From NCBI GenBank assembly GCA_964425745.1, contig CAYRNW010000023.1:1-41521 (forward strand): a stretch of DNA of 41,521 nucleotides. Reading direction: 5' to 3'. This document shows positions 16,807 to 25,308 of this stretch, in pieces. This DNA comes from CALCNS01 sp964425745 (lineage in GTDB: Bacteria > Bacillota > JAAYKD01). The notes beneath the pieces were generated by a model, which did not search any database, was not told the DNA's origin, and saw nothing but the letters and a program-made list of their open reading frames with translations. Positions within the stretch are counted from its first letter, which is position 1; the number at the start of each line of letters is the position of its first letter. The translations under genes and the position numbers were made by a program.

Positions 16807-17865
16807 TTAACGACGAAGTTTCTTTTTTTGTTTGTTGATCTTGTTAATCGTTTTGTGCCATTCCGTCTTAGCTCGCAAATACGCCATTTTATCTTCGCTA
16901 TAACGCACCTCTTTTTTGAGGGTTTGGTAACGCTCCCAACGTTTTCTCTCGAGCTCGCCGCTGCGCAATGCTCGTTGAATCGCACATCCGGGTTCCTTAC
17001 CATGGGTGCAATCGCTAAATTTGCATTCTAGTGCCAACGCTTCAATATCGGCAAAGGTTTCTTCTAATCCGGCTTCAGCATTCCAGAGACCTAGTTCACG
17101 CATACCCGGTGTATCGATGAAGAGGGCTCCGGTTTTCATGAGAATCAGCTGCCTGTGGGTGGTGGTGTGGCGACCACGGTCGTCACCTTCGCGTACTTCG
17201 CCCACTTTCATGATCTCCTCACCGGCTAAGGCATTGATCAGACTCGATTTTCCAACCCCGGAAGAACCTAAACAAACAACAGTCTTTCCAGGCTTCAGCA
17301 ATGCACGAGCCTCTTCCAAACCTTGGCCGGTTTTACTGCTGACAATTAGAATCGTGCTCTCTCCAGCCATAATCTCAACGGCATGGATCATTTCTTTCAA
17401 ACGGACCTCGTCTTCCGCTAAGTCGGATTTGGTTAAAAGGATGACCGCCTCAGCACCGCTTTGATGCGTAAGCGCTAAATATCGCTCTAACCGTTTGGTA
17501 TTAAAATCGCGATTAAGTGAAGTGAACATAAATACCGTATCGAAATTTGCCGCTACCACTTGTTCACCTACATTAGGGTCAGGGTCTTTACGAGCGAAAA
17601 AGGTCGATCGAGCAAGGGTTTTGACAATCAGACTTTCTCCGTACGGATTTGGCCGTATCCAAACAAAGTCTCCTACAGTGGGGTATAATTCTTCTGGGTA
17701 AGGGGTGTAATAAATCCCAGCTTTCAATTGAGCTGTGCTTTCGCCAAGTTCGGAAACAATTTCATAGCGTTCCCTGTGAACAGCTGTGATTCGGGCTACA
17801 AGATGATCTGAGATCACCGGGGGATGGTTCTCTGGCTGAAAACCATATTTTTCTAAAAAATTCAA
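16807..17865 (-). CDS. rsgA: ribosome small-subunit biogenesis GTPase RsgA
   Basis: Circularly permuted GTPase acting in late 30S subunit maturation. An OB-fold region comes first (residues about 20-85), then the permuted motif order: TKSD at 145-148, G1 GSSGVGKSS at 200-208, DTPGMRELGLW at 251-261. The C-terminal zinc site uses Cys281, Cys286, His288 and Cys294. The start is a TTG preceded by AGGAGGAACCCGA; no better-placed ATG exists. The length of 352 residues is slightly above the family average. Upstream lies a folded, promoter-driven RNA on the same strand. Confidence 0.96.
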   Translation of the reverse strand: MNFLEKYGFQPENHPPVISDHLVARITAVHRERYEIVSELGESTAQLKAGIYYTPYPEELYPTVGDFVWIRPNPYGESLIVKTLARSTFFARKDPDPNVGEQVVAANFDTVFMFTSLNRDFNTKRLERYLALTHQSGAEAVILLTKSDLAEDEVRLKEMIHAVEIMAGESTILIVSSKTGQGLEEARALLKPGKTVVCLGSSGVGKSSLINALAGEEIMKVGEVREGDDRGRHTTTHRQLILMKTGALFIDTPGMRELGLWNAEAGLEETFADIEALALECKFSDCTHGKEPGCAIQRALRSGELERKRWERYQTLKKEVRYSEDKMAYLRAKTEWHKTINKINKQKKKLRR

Positions 17866-17942
17866 TCGGGTTCCTCCTGTCGTGCGCTCATCGTAACGAT
17901 GGCATAAAAATTTGACATGACAAGGCCTTCAAAAAAAGTACA

Positions 17943-17987
17943 CAAAAATCCCGTGCACAAGCAGCTTTATTCACTGCCTGCCACGGG
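17943..17987 (-). terminator. terminator of the RNA upstream of rsgA
   Basis: On the minus strand, CCCGTGGCAGGCAG pairs with CTGCTTGTGCACGGG with small bulges, then ATTTTTGTG. It lies 78 bases before the rsgA start, so it would end a leader or a separate RNA. Confidence 0.75.
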
Positions 17988-18158
17988 TACTCTACCGAGG
18001 TTAGGATGAAGAAAGGATCCTTGTCGTAAATGGCATCGCAAACCAAGGAGCCTCTGCTCCCATGCTTATGCATTTGGTTTGTTTGCCCTGTATGGAGTTA
18101 GTTCGTGATCACCATAACAGTTGCATACACACTACATCTCTCCCTTCAAAACTGAAAT
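17943..18158 (-). ncRNA. putative structured RNA or rsgA leader, family not recognised
   Basis: A transcript of about 210 bases is bounded by a strong promoter (18165-18193) and a terminator. Inside, GCAAAC...CCAA pairs with TTGGTTTGC and closes a three-way junction holding two small hairpins, ATGC-ATAA-GCAT and GGAGC-AGAG-GCTCC. A further hairpin, TATGG/CCATA, precedes it. No protein frame with a ribosome site is convincing. I compared it with memory of TPP, SAM, lysine, cobalamin, c-di-GMP, ykkC, T-box, 6S and SRP RNA and found no confident match. It could be a free small RNA or a riboswitch controlling rsgA. Confidence 0.6.
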
Positions 18159-18164
18159 CGTTGC

Positions 18165-18193
18165 CATTATACACCAAAGATTGGCAGAAATCA
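18165..18193 (-). promoter_or_regulatory. sigma-A promoter of the RNA upstream of rsgA
   Basis: On the minus strand, TTGATT, a 17-base spacer and TATAAT, followed by GGCAACG where transcription should begin. Confidence 0.85.
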
Positions 18194-18276
18194 AGTTGCT
18201 GATCAAAAGAAGAAGGAATTATTTTACTGAACAGCTAATTAATACAGCAGACCAGAAAAAAAAGGAGGATACAATC

Positions 18277-18804
18277 ATGGCATTCTTTGACAGATTATCA
18301 AAGGCAGCAAAAAATGTAGCAGCTAAAGGTGCAGATACACTAGAAATCACCCGATTAAACGGGAAAATTATGAATGAAAAAGCAGCAATGGAAACTGTAA
18401 AAACCAAAATTGGGGATTACTACTGGAGACTATTTGAAGACGGACACGAGCTCGACGAGGAAGTCACTGAAATGTGTTTGGAAATCAAGGACATTCAAGA
18501 GTCCATCGACATGCTCCAAGGAGAAATCGATACGATTAACCAAAAAGCAAAAAAAGTTGAGGAAGATGATGCACCGGAAGAAGCTCCGATGGTTTCCGGG
18601 ATCAAATGCCCCAACTGTGGTACACTCAACGAAATCGGTACCAAATTTTGCCGTGAATGCGGCACTCGTCTTGAACCGGTGCCGGCACCGGAGCCAGTAC
18701 TTCCAGTAGATTCTGCAACTCATTGTCACAATTGTGGTGCGGAAAACCCCTTGGGCACAAAATTCTGCCGTGAATGCGGCGCTAAAATGGATACCAATAT
18801 CTAA
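18277..18804 (+). CDS. coiled-coil protein with two C-terminal zinc ribbons
   Basis: A 175-residue protein. The first ~100 residues are charged and helical (FDRLSKAAKNVAAKGADTLE onward), probably coiled coil. Two near-identical zinc ribbons follow: CPNCGTLNEIGTKFCRECG and CHNCGAENPLGTKFCRECG, joined by a Pro-rich linker. The ATG is chosen because it follows AAAAAGGAGGATACAATC; the open frame extends further upstream but has no ribosome site there. Its stop codon directly touches the sigma factor start codon, so all three genes form an operon. The function is unknown; zinc-ribbon proteins of this layout are often adaptors, but that is inference. Confidence 0.85.
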   Translation: MAFFDRLSKAAKNVAAKGADTLEITRLNGKIMNEKAAMETVKTKIGDYYWRLFEDGHELDEEVTEMCLEIKDIQESIDMLQGEIDTINQKAKKVEEDDAPEEAPMVSGIKCPNCGTLNEIGTKFCRECGTRLEPVPAPEPVLPVDSATHCHNCGAENPLGTKFCRECGAKMDTNI

Positions 18805-19311
18805 ATGAAGCCCTTTGAAGAGCTTTATGAAGCCTTTTATCCGCGAATCTACGCCTTTTTGTTCAGGTTGAGTCGAAACCGTAATGAAACCGAAGATTTG
18901 ACTCAAGAAACTTTTTATCAGGCGTTTACCGGCTTTCACCGTTTTAAAGGGCAGAGTGACCCCTATACTTGGTTAGTGGCAATTGCCAAGCACGTGTTTT
19001 ACCATTTCCTTAGAAAGAAAAAGCGGAGTCTAGAAACCGTAGATTTATCGTTGGTTGTGGAAACCTATTGTGCAAATGCGCCTACCCCTTTAGAACAAGC
19101 GGAGAAGAAGGAAATTGAAGCAGCTTTGCGAAGCCTGATTCGCAAATTACCCGACAAATATAAAGATGTCATCATGTTACGGATTTACGCCCAGTTATCC
19201 TTTGCCCAAGTGGCATCGATCTTAAAAATCAGCGAAAACTCTGCCAAAGTCTTGTATTATCGAGCAAAAAAAATGTTAATGGAGGAATTGCAACATGGAT
19301 CTCTCTTGTGA
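18805..19311 (+). CDS. ECF-type RNA polymerase sigma factor
   Basis: A 168-residue sigma-70 family protein with region 2 (FYPRIYAFLFRLSRNRNETEDLTQETFYQAF) and region 4 (LPDKYKDVIMLRIYAQLSFAQVASILKISENSAKVLYYRAKK). Regions 1 and 3 are absent, as in extracytoplasmic-function sigma factors. The ATG abuts the previous stop codon (TAAATG), indicating coupled translation. Its last 17 bases overlap the anti-sigma gene. It most likely controls its own operon and unknown targets. Confidence 0.94.
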   Translation: MKPFEELYEAFYPRIYAFLFRLSRNRNETEDLTQETFYQAFTGFHRFKGQSDPYTWLVAIAKHVFYHFLRKKKRSLETVDLSLVVETYCANAPTPLEQAEKKEIEAALRSLIRKLPDKYKDVIMLRIYAQLSFAQVASILKISENSAKVLYYRAKKMLMEELQHGSLL

Positions 19312-19627
19312 TATCGTCCTGGATTTAGTGGCCCTTTATCATGATAAATTAGCCAGTGAAACCAGTGTCCAGGCTATTAATGCCCATTTGAAGCAATGCC
19401 CTTCTTGCCGCAAAGCTTATAAACAATACCGATTGGCGGAGATTCAGCCTACGGAACCTGAATTCATGACCCCGGAAGAAGAATTGCGATTGGAGTTTCA
19501 AGAAATCGCGAAAAGGATGCGTAAACGCCGCTATCTGTTGACCTCGGGAGCAGGGTTTTATGTAATTGTTAGCCTTGCCGTTCTCGCCCTCTTTCTGTGG
19601 CGACAATACCACGACCAAGACGAATAA
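19295..19627 (+). CDS. zinc-binding anti-sigma factor (ZAS, zf-HC2 type)
   Basis: A 110-residue membrane protein. The N-terminal anti-sigma domain has the H-x3-C-x2-C signature in HLKQCPSC at about residues 31-38. One membrane segment lies near 83-102 (GAGFYVIVSLAVLALFLW), with a very short outer tail. The start is an ATG with GGAGG upstream, inside the sigma gene. It would hold the ECF sigma factor at the membrane until a signal arrives. The almost absent outer domain suggests that a partner protein or a cytoplasmic redox signal is sensed (inference). Confidence 0.9.
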   Translation: MDLSCDIVLDLVALYHDKLASETSVQAINAHLKQCPSCRKAYKQYRLAEIQPTEPEFMTPEEELRLEFQEIAKRMRKRRYLLTSGAGFYVIVSLAVLALFLWRQYHDQDE

Positions 19628-19631
19628 AAAA

Positions 19632-19671
19632 AGAACCGTCTCTTCGGATTATTTTCCGAGGGGACGGTTCT
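19632..19671. terminator. GGGGACGGTTC-type hairpin between convergent anti-sigma and fabZ genes
   Basis: AGAACCGTCTCTTCGGA and TCCGAGGGGACGGTTCT form a 17-bp stem with two G-U pairs and a six-base loop. A-rich flank on one side and TTTT on the other. It is both a member of the repeat family and a likely bidirectional terminator. Confidence 0.85.
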
Positions 19672-19678
19672 CTCGATT

Positions 19679-20107
19679 TTAAACTAAAGCAAAAGAAAAT
19701 TTGGCTTCTACGCAAAGACGGTCCTTGACAAAACCTTGACCTTCTGCCCAGTAAAAGGGACCTTTGTGCTTGGTCAGTTTGACTTCGGTGCGAAAGCAAT
19801 CACCCGGTACAACCGGATGGCGAAAGCGCACTTGATCCAAGCCGGTGAACATGGGACGTTTGCTACCCTCGGCATCGATTTGCATTAAGGCACAAGCGCT
19901 TTGAGCTAAGATCTCACATAAGATAACCCCCGGCACCACAGGGTGTCCGGGAAAATGACCTTGTACAAAAAACTCATCGGCTCGAATTGTCTTATCGCCT
20001 CTGGCTAAATCGCCCTCTAAGCTGATTGTGTCCAATAGCAACATCGGTGCTCTGTGGGGTAATAACGATTCAACATTTAAGGATTGTGCATTGAGGTCTT
20101 CTGTCAT
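19679..20107 (-). CDS. fabZ: 3-hydroxyacyl-ACP dehydratase FabZ
   Basis: Hot-dog-fold dehydratase removing water from beta-hydroxyacyl-ACP. The signature is QGHFPGHPVVPGVILCEILAQSA, with the catalytic His and Glu. Chosen start: MTEDLNAQ, just after the fabF stop codon and preceded by GCAGGATTAACGGT; 142 residues, the usual size. Last gene of the fatty-acid operon, ending at the repeat hairpin. Confidence 0.95.
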   Translation of the reverse strand: MTEDLNAQSLNVESLLPHRAPMLLLDTISLEGDLARGDKTIRADEFFVQGHFPGHPVVPGVILCEILAQSACALMQIDAEGSKRPMFTGLDQVRFRHPVVPGDCFRTEVKLTKHKGPFYWAEGQGFVKDRLCVEAKFSFALV

Positions 20108-20111
20108 ACCG

Positions 20112-21350
20112 TTAATCCTGCCACAACTTGAAGGCCACACAGGCATTGTGCCCGCCGAAACCTAGGGAGTTGGATAATGCACCTACCAATTGGGTTTTAA
20201 TGGCATGATTAGGCGTGTAGTTCAAGTCACAAGCAGGATCCGGTTGATCTAAGCCAAGTGTTGGTGGCACGGTCTGTTCTCTTAAGGCGATAATTGCCGC
20301 AATTGCTTCAACCGCACCGGCAGCACCTAACATGTGCCCGGTCATGGATTTGCTAGAAGAGATATGCAGCTTTTTAGCTTCTTCATCTCCCAAAGCCCGT
20401 TTCAGTGCCCGAGTTTCGGTCACATCATTTAAGGGCGTTCCCGTTCCATGCGCATTGAAGTAGATTTGCGATACATCCACACCCTCTAATCCTTGCATGG
20501 CATCGGAAATCGCTTTGGCGCTTGCTTTGGCTTCCGGGTCGGGTGCTGTTACATGGTGCGCATCGCACGTGGAGCCGTAGCCCACCATTTCTGCGTAGAT
20601 GGTCGCTCCGCGAGACAGCGCATGGTTCAGTTCTTCTAAGATCAAGACACCGGCACCCTCACCCATGACGAAACCACCTCGCCTAGCATCGAAGGGCAGG
20701 GAAGCCTGATCTGGGTTTTCTGAAGTCGTTAAAGCCTGACTATTACCAAACCCGGCAATGGTCAAAGGCAAAATCGCGGCCTCACTACCACCGCAGAGGG
20801 CGGCGTCGGCATAGCCATGTAAAATCGCACGGTAGCCTTCACCAATCGCATTGGTTCCGGTAGCACAGGCGGTGCAAACAGGTAAACAAGCACCCTTTGC
20901 TCCATAACGAATGGCCAAATTACCGGCAGCAATATTGGCAATCATTTTTGATACCATCATTGAAGAAACCTTTTTTGGGCCATTTGCTAAAAATTGCTCA
21001 TGTTCTTGGCATAATGTAATAATACCACCAATACCAGAGCCAAAATAGACAGCAAAGCGTTCAGGGTCGATCTGCTCGGCCAATTTGCTTTCCGTCATCG
21101 CTTCTTCAGCGGCAAAAAGGGCATATTGGACAAATAAATCGGTTTTACGGACCGTGGCTTTGTCGAGCCGGGTGGAGGGATCGAAATTTTTGATTTCTCC
21201 TGCCACTTTGAACTTGCTTTCGCCCACTTCATAGCGGGTAATCGGTCCAATACCATGGACCCCTTGTACTAAATTTTGACTAAATTCTGCAACCGTTTGA
21301 CCAATGGGAGTTAAAGCACCCATTCCGGTAATCACAACTCTACGATTCAT
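20112..21350 (-). CDS. fabF: 3-oxoacyl-ACP synthase II (FabF)
   Basis: Elongating condensing enzyme that joins malonyl-ACP to acyl-ACP. The active cysteine is Cys162 in CTACATGTNAIG. The two histidines are in NAHGTGTPLND and SKSMTGHMLGAAGA. The start is MNRRVVITGMG and the length of 412 residues is typical. The ATG follows GGAGGAAACT, nine bases after the fabG stop codon. Confidence 0.97.
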   Translation of the reverse strand: MNRRVVITGMGALTPIGQTVAEFSQNLVQGVHGIGPITRYEVGESKFKVAGEIKNFDPSTRLDKATVRKTDLFVQYALFAAEEAMTESKLAEQIDPERFAVYFGSGIGGIITLCQEHEQFLANGPKKVSSMMVSKMIANIAAGNLAIRYGAKGACLPVCTACATGTNAIGEGYRAILHGYADAALCGGSEAAILPLTIAGFGNSQALTTSENPDQASLPFDARRGGFVMGEGAGVLILEELNHALSRGATIYAEMVGYGSTCDAHHVTAPDPEAKASAKAISDAMQGLEGVDVSQIYFNAHGTGTPLNDVTETRALKRALGDEEAKKLHISSSKSMTGHMLGAAGAVEAIAAIIALREQTVPPTLGLDQPDPACDLNYTPNHAIKTQLVGALSNSLGFGGHNACVAFKLWQD

Positions 21351-21359
21351 AGTTTCCTC

Positions 21360-22097
21360 CTACATGGCCAGGCCGCCATCCACCCGGATGACTGTGCCGG
21401 TAATATAATCGGACCAAGGGGAAGCCAAGAAAAGGGCAGCATTTGCGACCTCTTCCGGAGTTCCGAAGCGTTTCATGGGGATTGCCCCCAGAAGCGGATT
21501 GCCTTCGCCAATCCCTTCGGTCATTTCAGTGGCGATCAAACCTGGAGCAATGGCATTGCAGGTAATCCCGCGGCCTGCCAATTCTTTGGCCACACTTTTT
21601 GTGAACCCAATCAAACCAGCTTTCGATGCTGAATAATTGGCTTGACCTGGGTTGCCCATAAGCCCTGAAACAGAGCTAATATTAATGATTCTTCCGGAAC
21701 GTTGTTTTAAGAACGGTGAATAGACCTGCTTCACCGTATGGAACGCTCCTTTTAAGTTCACATCCAAGACATCGGTAAAATCGGCTTCTTTCATGGTCAG
21801 AAGAAGCTTGTCGCGAGTGATACCGGCGTTGTTGACTAAAATATCAATTTGGCCAAAGTCGGCTAAAACCTGACGAAAGGTTTGTTGGACTTGGTCTGCA
21901 TCGGCAACATCACAAGCATACAACTCAACACGCACAGAGAACGCTTTCAACTCTTCTTGTAAGCGTTCGGCTTGTTCGCGACCACTGCGGAAGAGAAGAG
22001 CCAAATCGGAGCCGTGTTCTGCAAATTTGTGTGCAATCGCTGCTCCAATTCCCCGTGAACCGCCAGTGATGACCGTGACTTTATGATGCAACAGCAT
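21360..22097 (-). CDS. fabG: 3-oxoacyl-ACP reductase (FabG)
   Basis: NADPH-dependent short-chain dehydrogenase reducing 3-oxoacyl-ACP. It has TGGSRGIG at 11-18, NNAG at 89-92, and the catalytic Ser (141/142), Tyr155 and Lys159 in YSASKAG. I chose the start MLLHHKVTVITGG, giving 245 residues, because GGAGGAGGTTCGGC precedes it. This overlaps the end of fabD by 17 bases. An in-frame ATG 36 bases further upstream would add residues with no family match. Confidence 0.96.
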   Translation of the reverse strand: MLLHHKVTVITGGSRGIGAAIAHKFAEHGSDLALLFRSGREQAERLQEELKAFSVRVELYACDVADADQVQQTFRQVLADFGQIDILVNNAGITRDKLLLTMKEADFTDVLDVNLKGAFHTVKQVYSPFLKQRSGRIINISSVSGLMGNPGQANYSASKAGLIGFTKSVAKELAGRGITCNAIAPGLIATEMTEGIGEGNPLLGAIPMKRFGTPEEVANAALFLASPWSDYITGTVIRVDGGLAM

Positions 22098-23007
22098 GCC
22101 GAACCTCCTCCACCAATTGCCGAGCTTCTTCATCGGTGCTTACGGCATAGGCATAGGCAGACGGCGCAATTTTCTTAATCAATTTCTGTAACGTATTTCC
22201 CACACCTACTTCAATAAAGGTGTCGAAACCGTCAGCCAGCATGCGTTCAATGGATTGCTGCCAAAATACCGGGTGGTTAATCTGTAAGGTCAAGCCTTTG
22301 GCCGGTGACGTTGTATAGATATCAGCATTCACATTGGCGTAAACCGGCAGGGAAGGGGTTTGAAGATCAAAACCCGTTAAGGCTGCCCCAAATGCTACGG
22401 CTGCTTCATCCATAGCCGGAGAATGGAAGCCGCCACTAACGGCTAAAGGGATACTGACACCACCGGCTTGCTTGAACAATGGGGCGAGTAGATCCAACCG
22501 CTCTTTGGCACCGGCAACCACCAATTGCCCTTTGGCATTGTAATTCACCGGATATACCCCACCCACTTCTTGACAAAGGCTTTCTACGATGGCGTTTTCC
22601 AATTTTAAGACTGCCATCATCGTAGAAGGATATTTATTTCCGGCATCGCTCATCGCTTGCCCACGTAAAGCTGTGATTTTAAAACCGGTGAAAGCATCGA
22701 AAGCTCCGGCATACGCTAAAGCCGGTAATTCTCCTAAGGAGAACCCAGCAACACCTTCTGCTTTGAGCCCGTATTTTTCCACAACCATGGCTGCCGCTAA
22801 GTCGGTTAAATAGAGGCAGGGTTGGGTATTCTCGGTTTTCTTCAATTCTTCTTCGGAGCCTTGGAACATCAGATCCAAGATCCCCGGTCGGAGGGTTTCT
22901 GCTTTATCAAAAAGAGTCCGGACCTCTTGGTGGTGATCATAGAAGCTACGACCCATGCCCACTTTCTGAGCACCTTGTCCGGAAAAAACAAATGCTAAAC
23001 GACCCAT
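22081..23007 (-). CDS. fabD: malonyl-CoA:ACP transacylase FabD
   Basis: Loads malonyl groups onto ACP. It begins MGRLAFVFSGQGAQKVGMG. The nucleophile Ser90 lies in GFSLGE; the classical motif is GHSLGE, so the neighbouring His is Phe here, a variant I recall from other clostridial FabD proteins. The second catalytic His is in GGFHSPAM. 308 residues. AAAGGAGCAAACAC precedes the ATG, which overlaps the end of fabK by 13 bases. Confidence 0.95.
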   Translation of the reverse strand: MGRLAFVFSGQGAQKVGMGRSFYDHHQEVRTLFDKAETLRPGILDLMFQGSEEELKKTENTQPCLYLTDLAAAMVVEKYGLKAEGVAGFSLGELPALAYAGAFDAFTGFKITALRGQAMSDAGNKYPSTMMAVLKLENAIVESLCQEVGGVYPVNYNAKGQLVVAGAKERLDLLAPLFKQAGGVSIPLAVSGGFHSPAMDEAAVAFGAALTGFDLQTPSLPVYANVNADIYTTSPAKGLTLQINHPVFWQQSIERMLADGFDTFIEVGVGNTLQKLIKKIAPSAYAYAVSTDEEARQLVEEVRHAVAS

Positions 23008-23957
23008 GTGTTTGCTCCTTTCATCCGTGTCACGGTTTCATTGACGAGTTCTTGAATGATTTCAGCAGCCGGTTGTCGCTTGTGAAGCATTCCGGCTATT
23101 TGTCCGGCCATAAAGCAGCCATCTTTGGTATCTCCCTCAACCGCGGCTTTTCGTAAAGCGCCTGGCCCCAATTTGGCAACCGATTCCGGGGTCGCTTCGG
23201 GGGCATATTCCTCTTTAAGAAAATTGCGGCTAAAAGGATTTTTCAGGCAACGACAGGTATTCCCACCAAAACGGCGTCCGGTCGCTACGGTAGAGATATC
23301 CTTGGCTTTTATGACCATTTGTTTGTAATTTTCATGAACATTGCATTCTTCTGCCAGCAGAAAACGCGTACCCATTTGCACTCCAACTGCGCCTAAGAGC
23401 AGGCAAGCAGCTAACCCTCGGCCGTCGCCAATTCCGCCAGCCGCAAGAACCGGTATTTTTACAGCGTCGACAACCTGGGGAACTAAGGTTAGGGTCGAGA
23501 GTTCACCGATGTGACCCCCGGATTCACTACCTTCGGCAATAACGGCATCAGCACCTAATTTTTCCATAACCCGCGCTGTATCTACAGAAGCGACGACTGG
23601 AATCACTTTGATTCCGGCTGCTTTCCAGGCGGCCATGTAGGCGGTAGGCATACCGGCACCGGTTGTGATAACAGGAATCTTCTCTTCAATCACGACACGG
23701 GCAGTTTCGTCCACATAAGGGCTCATCAACATAATGTTGATTCCAAAGGGTTTGCTGGTCAACGAGCGAGCGATCGCGATTTGTTCGCGCAAAAAAGCGG
23801 CATCGGCATTCATCGCTGCAATAAAACCAAGGCCACCGCCATTGGATACGGCAGCAGCGAGTTTCCCGTCGGCAATCCAGGCCATTCCTCCCTGAAAAAT
23901 TGGATATTCAATACCCAACAGGGAACACAAGGGGGAATGGATGTGAGCAGTGGACAT
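22995..23957 (-). CDS. fabK: enoyl-ACP reductase II (FabK), FMN-dependent
   Basis: Nitronate-monooxygenase-fold flavoprotein that catalyses the last reduction of the elongation cycle. It matches FabK in LLGIEYPIFQGGMAWIAD, the glycine-rich AVSNGGGLGFIAAM, SESGGHIGE and VLAAGGIGDGRGLAA. 320 residues. It is the only enoyl-ACP reductase here, which in family knowledge implies low sensitivity to FabI inhibitors such as triclosan. The start lies two bases after the acpP stop codon with only a weak ribosome site, so coupling to acpP is likely. Confidence 0.94.
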   Translation of the reverse strand: MSTAHIHSPLCSLLGIEYPIFQGGMAWIADGKLAAAVSNGGGLGFIAAMNADAAFLREQIAIARSLTSKPFGINIMLMSPYVDETARVVIEEKIPVITTGAGMPTAYMAAWKAAGIKVIPVVASVDTARVMEKLGADAVIAEGSESGGHIGELSTLTLVPQVVDAVKIPVLAAGGIGDGRGLAACLLLGAVGVQMGTRFLLAEECNVHENYKQMVIKAKDISTVATGRRFGGNTCRCLKNPFSRNFLKEEYAPEATPESVAKLGPGALRKAAVEGDTKDGCFMAGQIAGMLHKRQPAAEIIQELVNETVTRMKGANTWVV

Positions 23958-23959
23958 CC

Positions 23960-24181
23960 TTAAATCTTCGCCTCGATAATGCTGACTAAATCGGAGACGG
24001 TGGCAAGCTTGGTCCCTTCCAGCTCAATTTCCGTACCAAATTCTTCTTCCATGGTCATCAATAACTCAATGACTTCAAGGGAATCGATCCCCAACTCTTC
24101 AAATTTGGTGGTGGGTAAAATGGTTGCTGCATCGCAATCGATACGCTCCGCAATAATGTTGGCTACTTTTTCTAAAACCAT
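23960..24181 (-). CDS. acpP: acyl carrier protein
   Basis: Small acidic carrier of 73 residues with the phosphopantetheine attachment Ser34 in GIDSLEVIELLM. The AcpS domain near 3.6-3.95 kb is the likely activating enzyme. GAAGGAGATATGAATC precedes the ATG. It is second in the operon after fabH, 55 bases downstream of it. Confidence 0.97.
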   Translation of the reverse strand: MVLEKVANIIAERIDCDAATILPTTKFEELGIDSLEVIELLMTMEEEFGTEIELEGTKLATVSDLVSIIEAKI

Positions 24182-24236
24182 GATTCATATCTCCTTCACA
24201 TATTTGTATTTTATGTAATACCTGATTTTCAGGCTA

Positions 24237-25187
24237 CTACCAACGTAATAAACAAGAGGCATGGGCTAAGCCACCGCCAAACGCAGTAAGCAAAATCAAA
24301 TCCCCTCGTTGTAATAATCCATCTCGATGCATTTCATCTAAAGCAATAGGAATACTGGCACAAGAAGTATTTCCATACTTTTGAATGTTCAAAAAGAATT
24401 TTTCAGTCGAAACTTTTAACTTGACCGAGGCCATATCAATAATCCGTTTGTTGGCTTGATGCGGTACGATCCAGCGAATTTGCTCCATACTAATCTGATT
24501 GCGTTCCAAAAGCAGTTTCAAATCATTTGAAATCGCATTGACTGCAAACTTGAAGGTCTCTTGTCCGTTCATCAGAATATAGGGTGTTTCCGAGATTCCT
24601 TGATAATACGGAGAATTTCCGGTTGGGTTGGGGATGTTAATTACATCACTACCGCCTCGAACCGTCATTGTTGAATCCAAGTAATTCTCGCCGGCTTCCA
24701 ACACTAAAGCGCCTGCACCGTCTCCGAAAATGACAGCGGTATTGCGATCTTTCCAATCAACAATGCGACTATTACGTTCTGCACCGATGACAAGGATTTT
24801 CTTGTAGCCACGAGCAAAAAAGCCAGCAGCTGTTTCCAATAAGAAAATAAAGGCTGAACATGCAGCATTCAAATCGAAAGCTACGCAGTTTATACCTAGT
24901 TTTTCTTGAACTTCACAAGAAATGGATGGCGAGATGCGCTCTCCACTTATGGTGGCAGCAAGGATCAGGTCAATGTCTTCTTTGTTGCAATTGCTGTTTT
25001 CTAGGGCAGCAACCGCTGCATGATAAGCCATGTCGGCAGCTGTTTCTTTGGTGCTGATATGGCGGGTCACAACACCCACTCGTTGTTGAATCCATTCATC
25101 GGAAGTCTCTAAAAATTGAGAGAGGTCATGATTTGTGACCACTTTCGCAGGCACATACATGCCGGTTCCCAATACAGAAAAGCTCAA
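24237..25187 (-). CDS. fabH: 3-oxoacyl-ACP synthase III (FabH)
   Basis: Initiating condensing enzyme joining acetyl-CoA (or a branched starter) to malonyl-ACP. The active Cys110 is in LNAACSAFIF, the His in VPHQANKRI, the Asn in YGNTSCASIP. I start it at a TTG preceded by AAAGGAGTGATTGGA, giving MSFSVLGTGMYVPAKVVTN, which aligns with the usual FabH start; an in-frame ATG 30 bases upstream has a poorer site. First gene of the operon. No clear promoter or FapR/FabT-type operator was found upstream. Confidence 0.96.
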   Translation of the reverse strand: MSFSVLGTGMYVPAKVVTNHDLSQFLETSDEWIQQRVGVVTRHISTKETAADMAYHAAVAALENSNCNKEDIDLILAATISGERISPSISCEVQEKLGINCVAFDLNAACSAFIFLLETAAGFFARGYKKILVIGAERNSRIVDWKDRNTAVIFGDGAGALVLEAGENYLDSTMTVRGGSDVINIPNPTGNSPYYQGISETPYILMNGQETFKFAVNAISNDLKLLLERNQISMEQIRWIVPHQANKRIIDMASVKLKVSTEKFFLNIQKYGNTSCASIPIALDEMHRDGLLQRGDLILLTAFGGGLAHASCLLRW

Positions 25188-25308
25188 TCCAATCACTCCT
25201 TTGTTTTGTGCCTTCAAAGGTTTAGTGACCGCTAGAGGGCAAAGGTTACAAAGAGAAAGATAGGATTCAGGGGTATTTTAAAACAAATGAGTCAAGTGCA
25301 GGGGTTGA

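Noticed and set aside
17888..18073. 61-codon minus-strand frame within the RNA upstream of rsgA
   Set aside because: No ribosome site and it runs through the terminator hairpin; a folded RNA explains the region better.
24182..24236. TAATACCTGATTTTC as a FapR operator between acpP and fabH
   Set aside because: Only half of the known palindrome is present, and its place inside the operon is wrong for a main operator.
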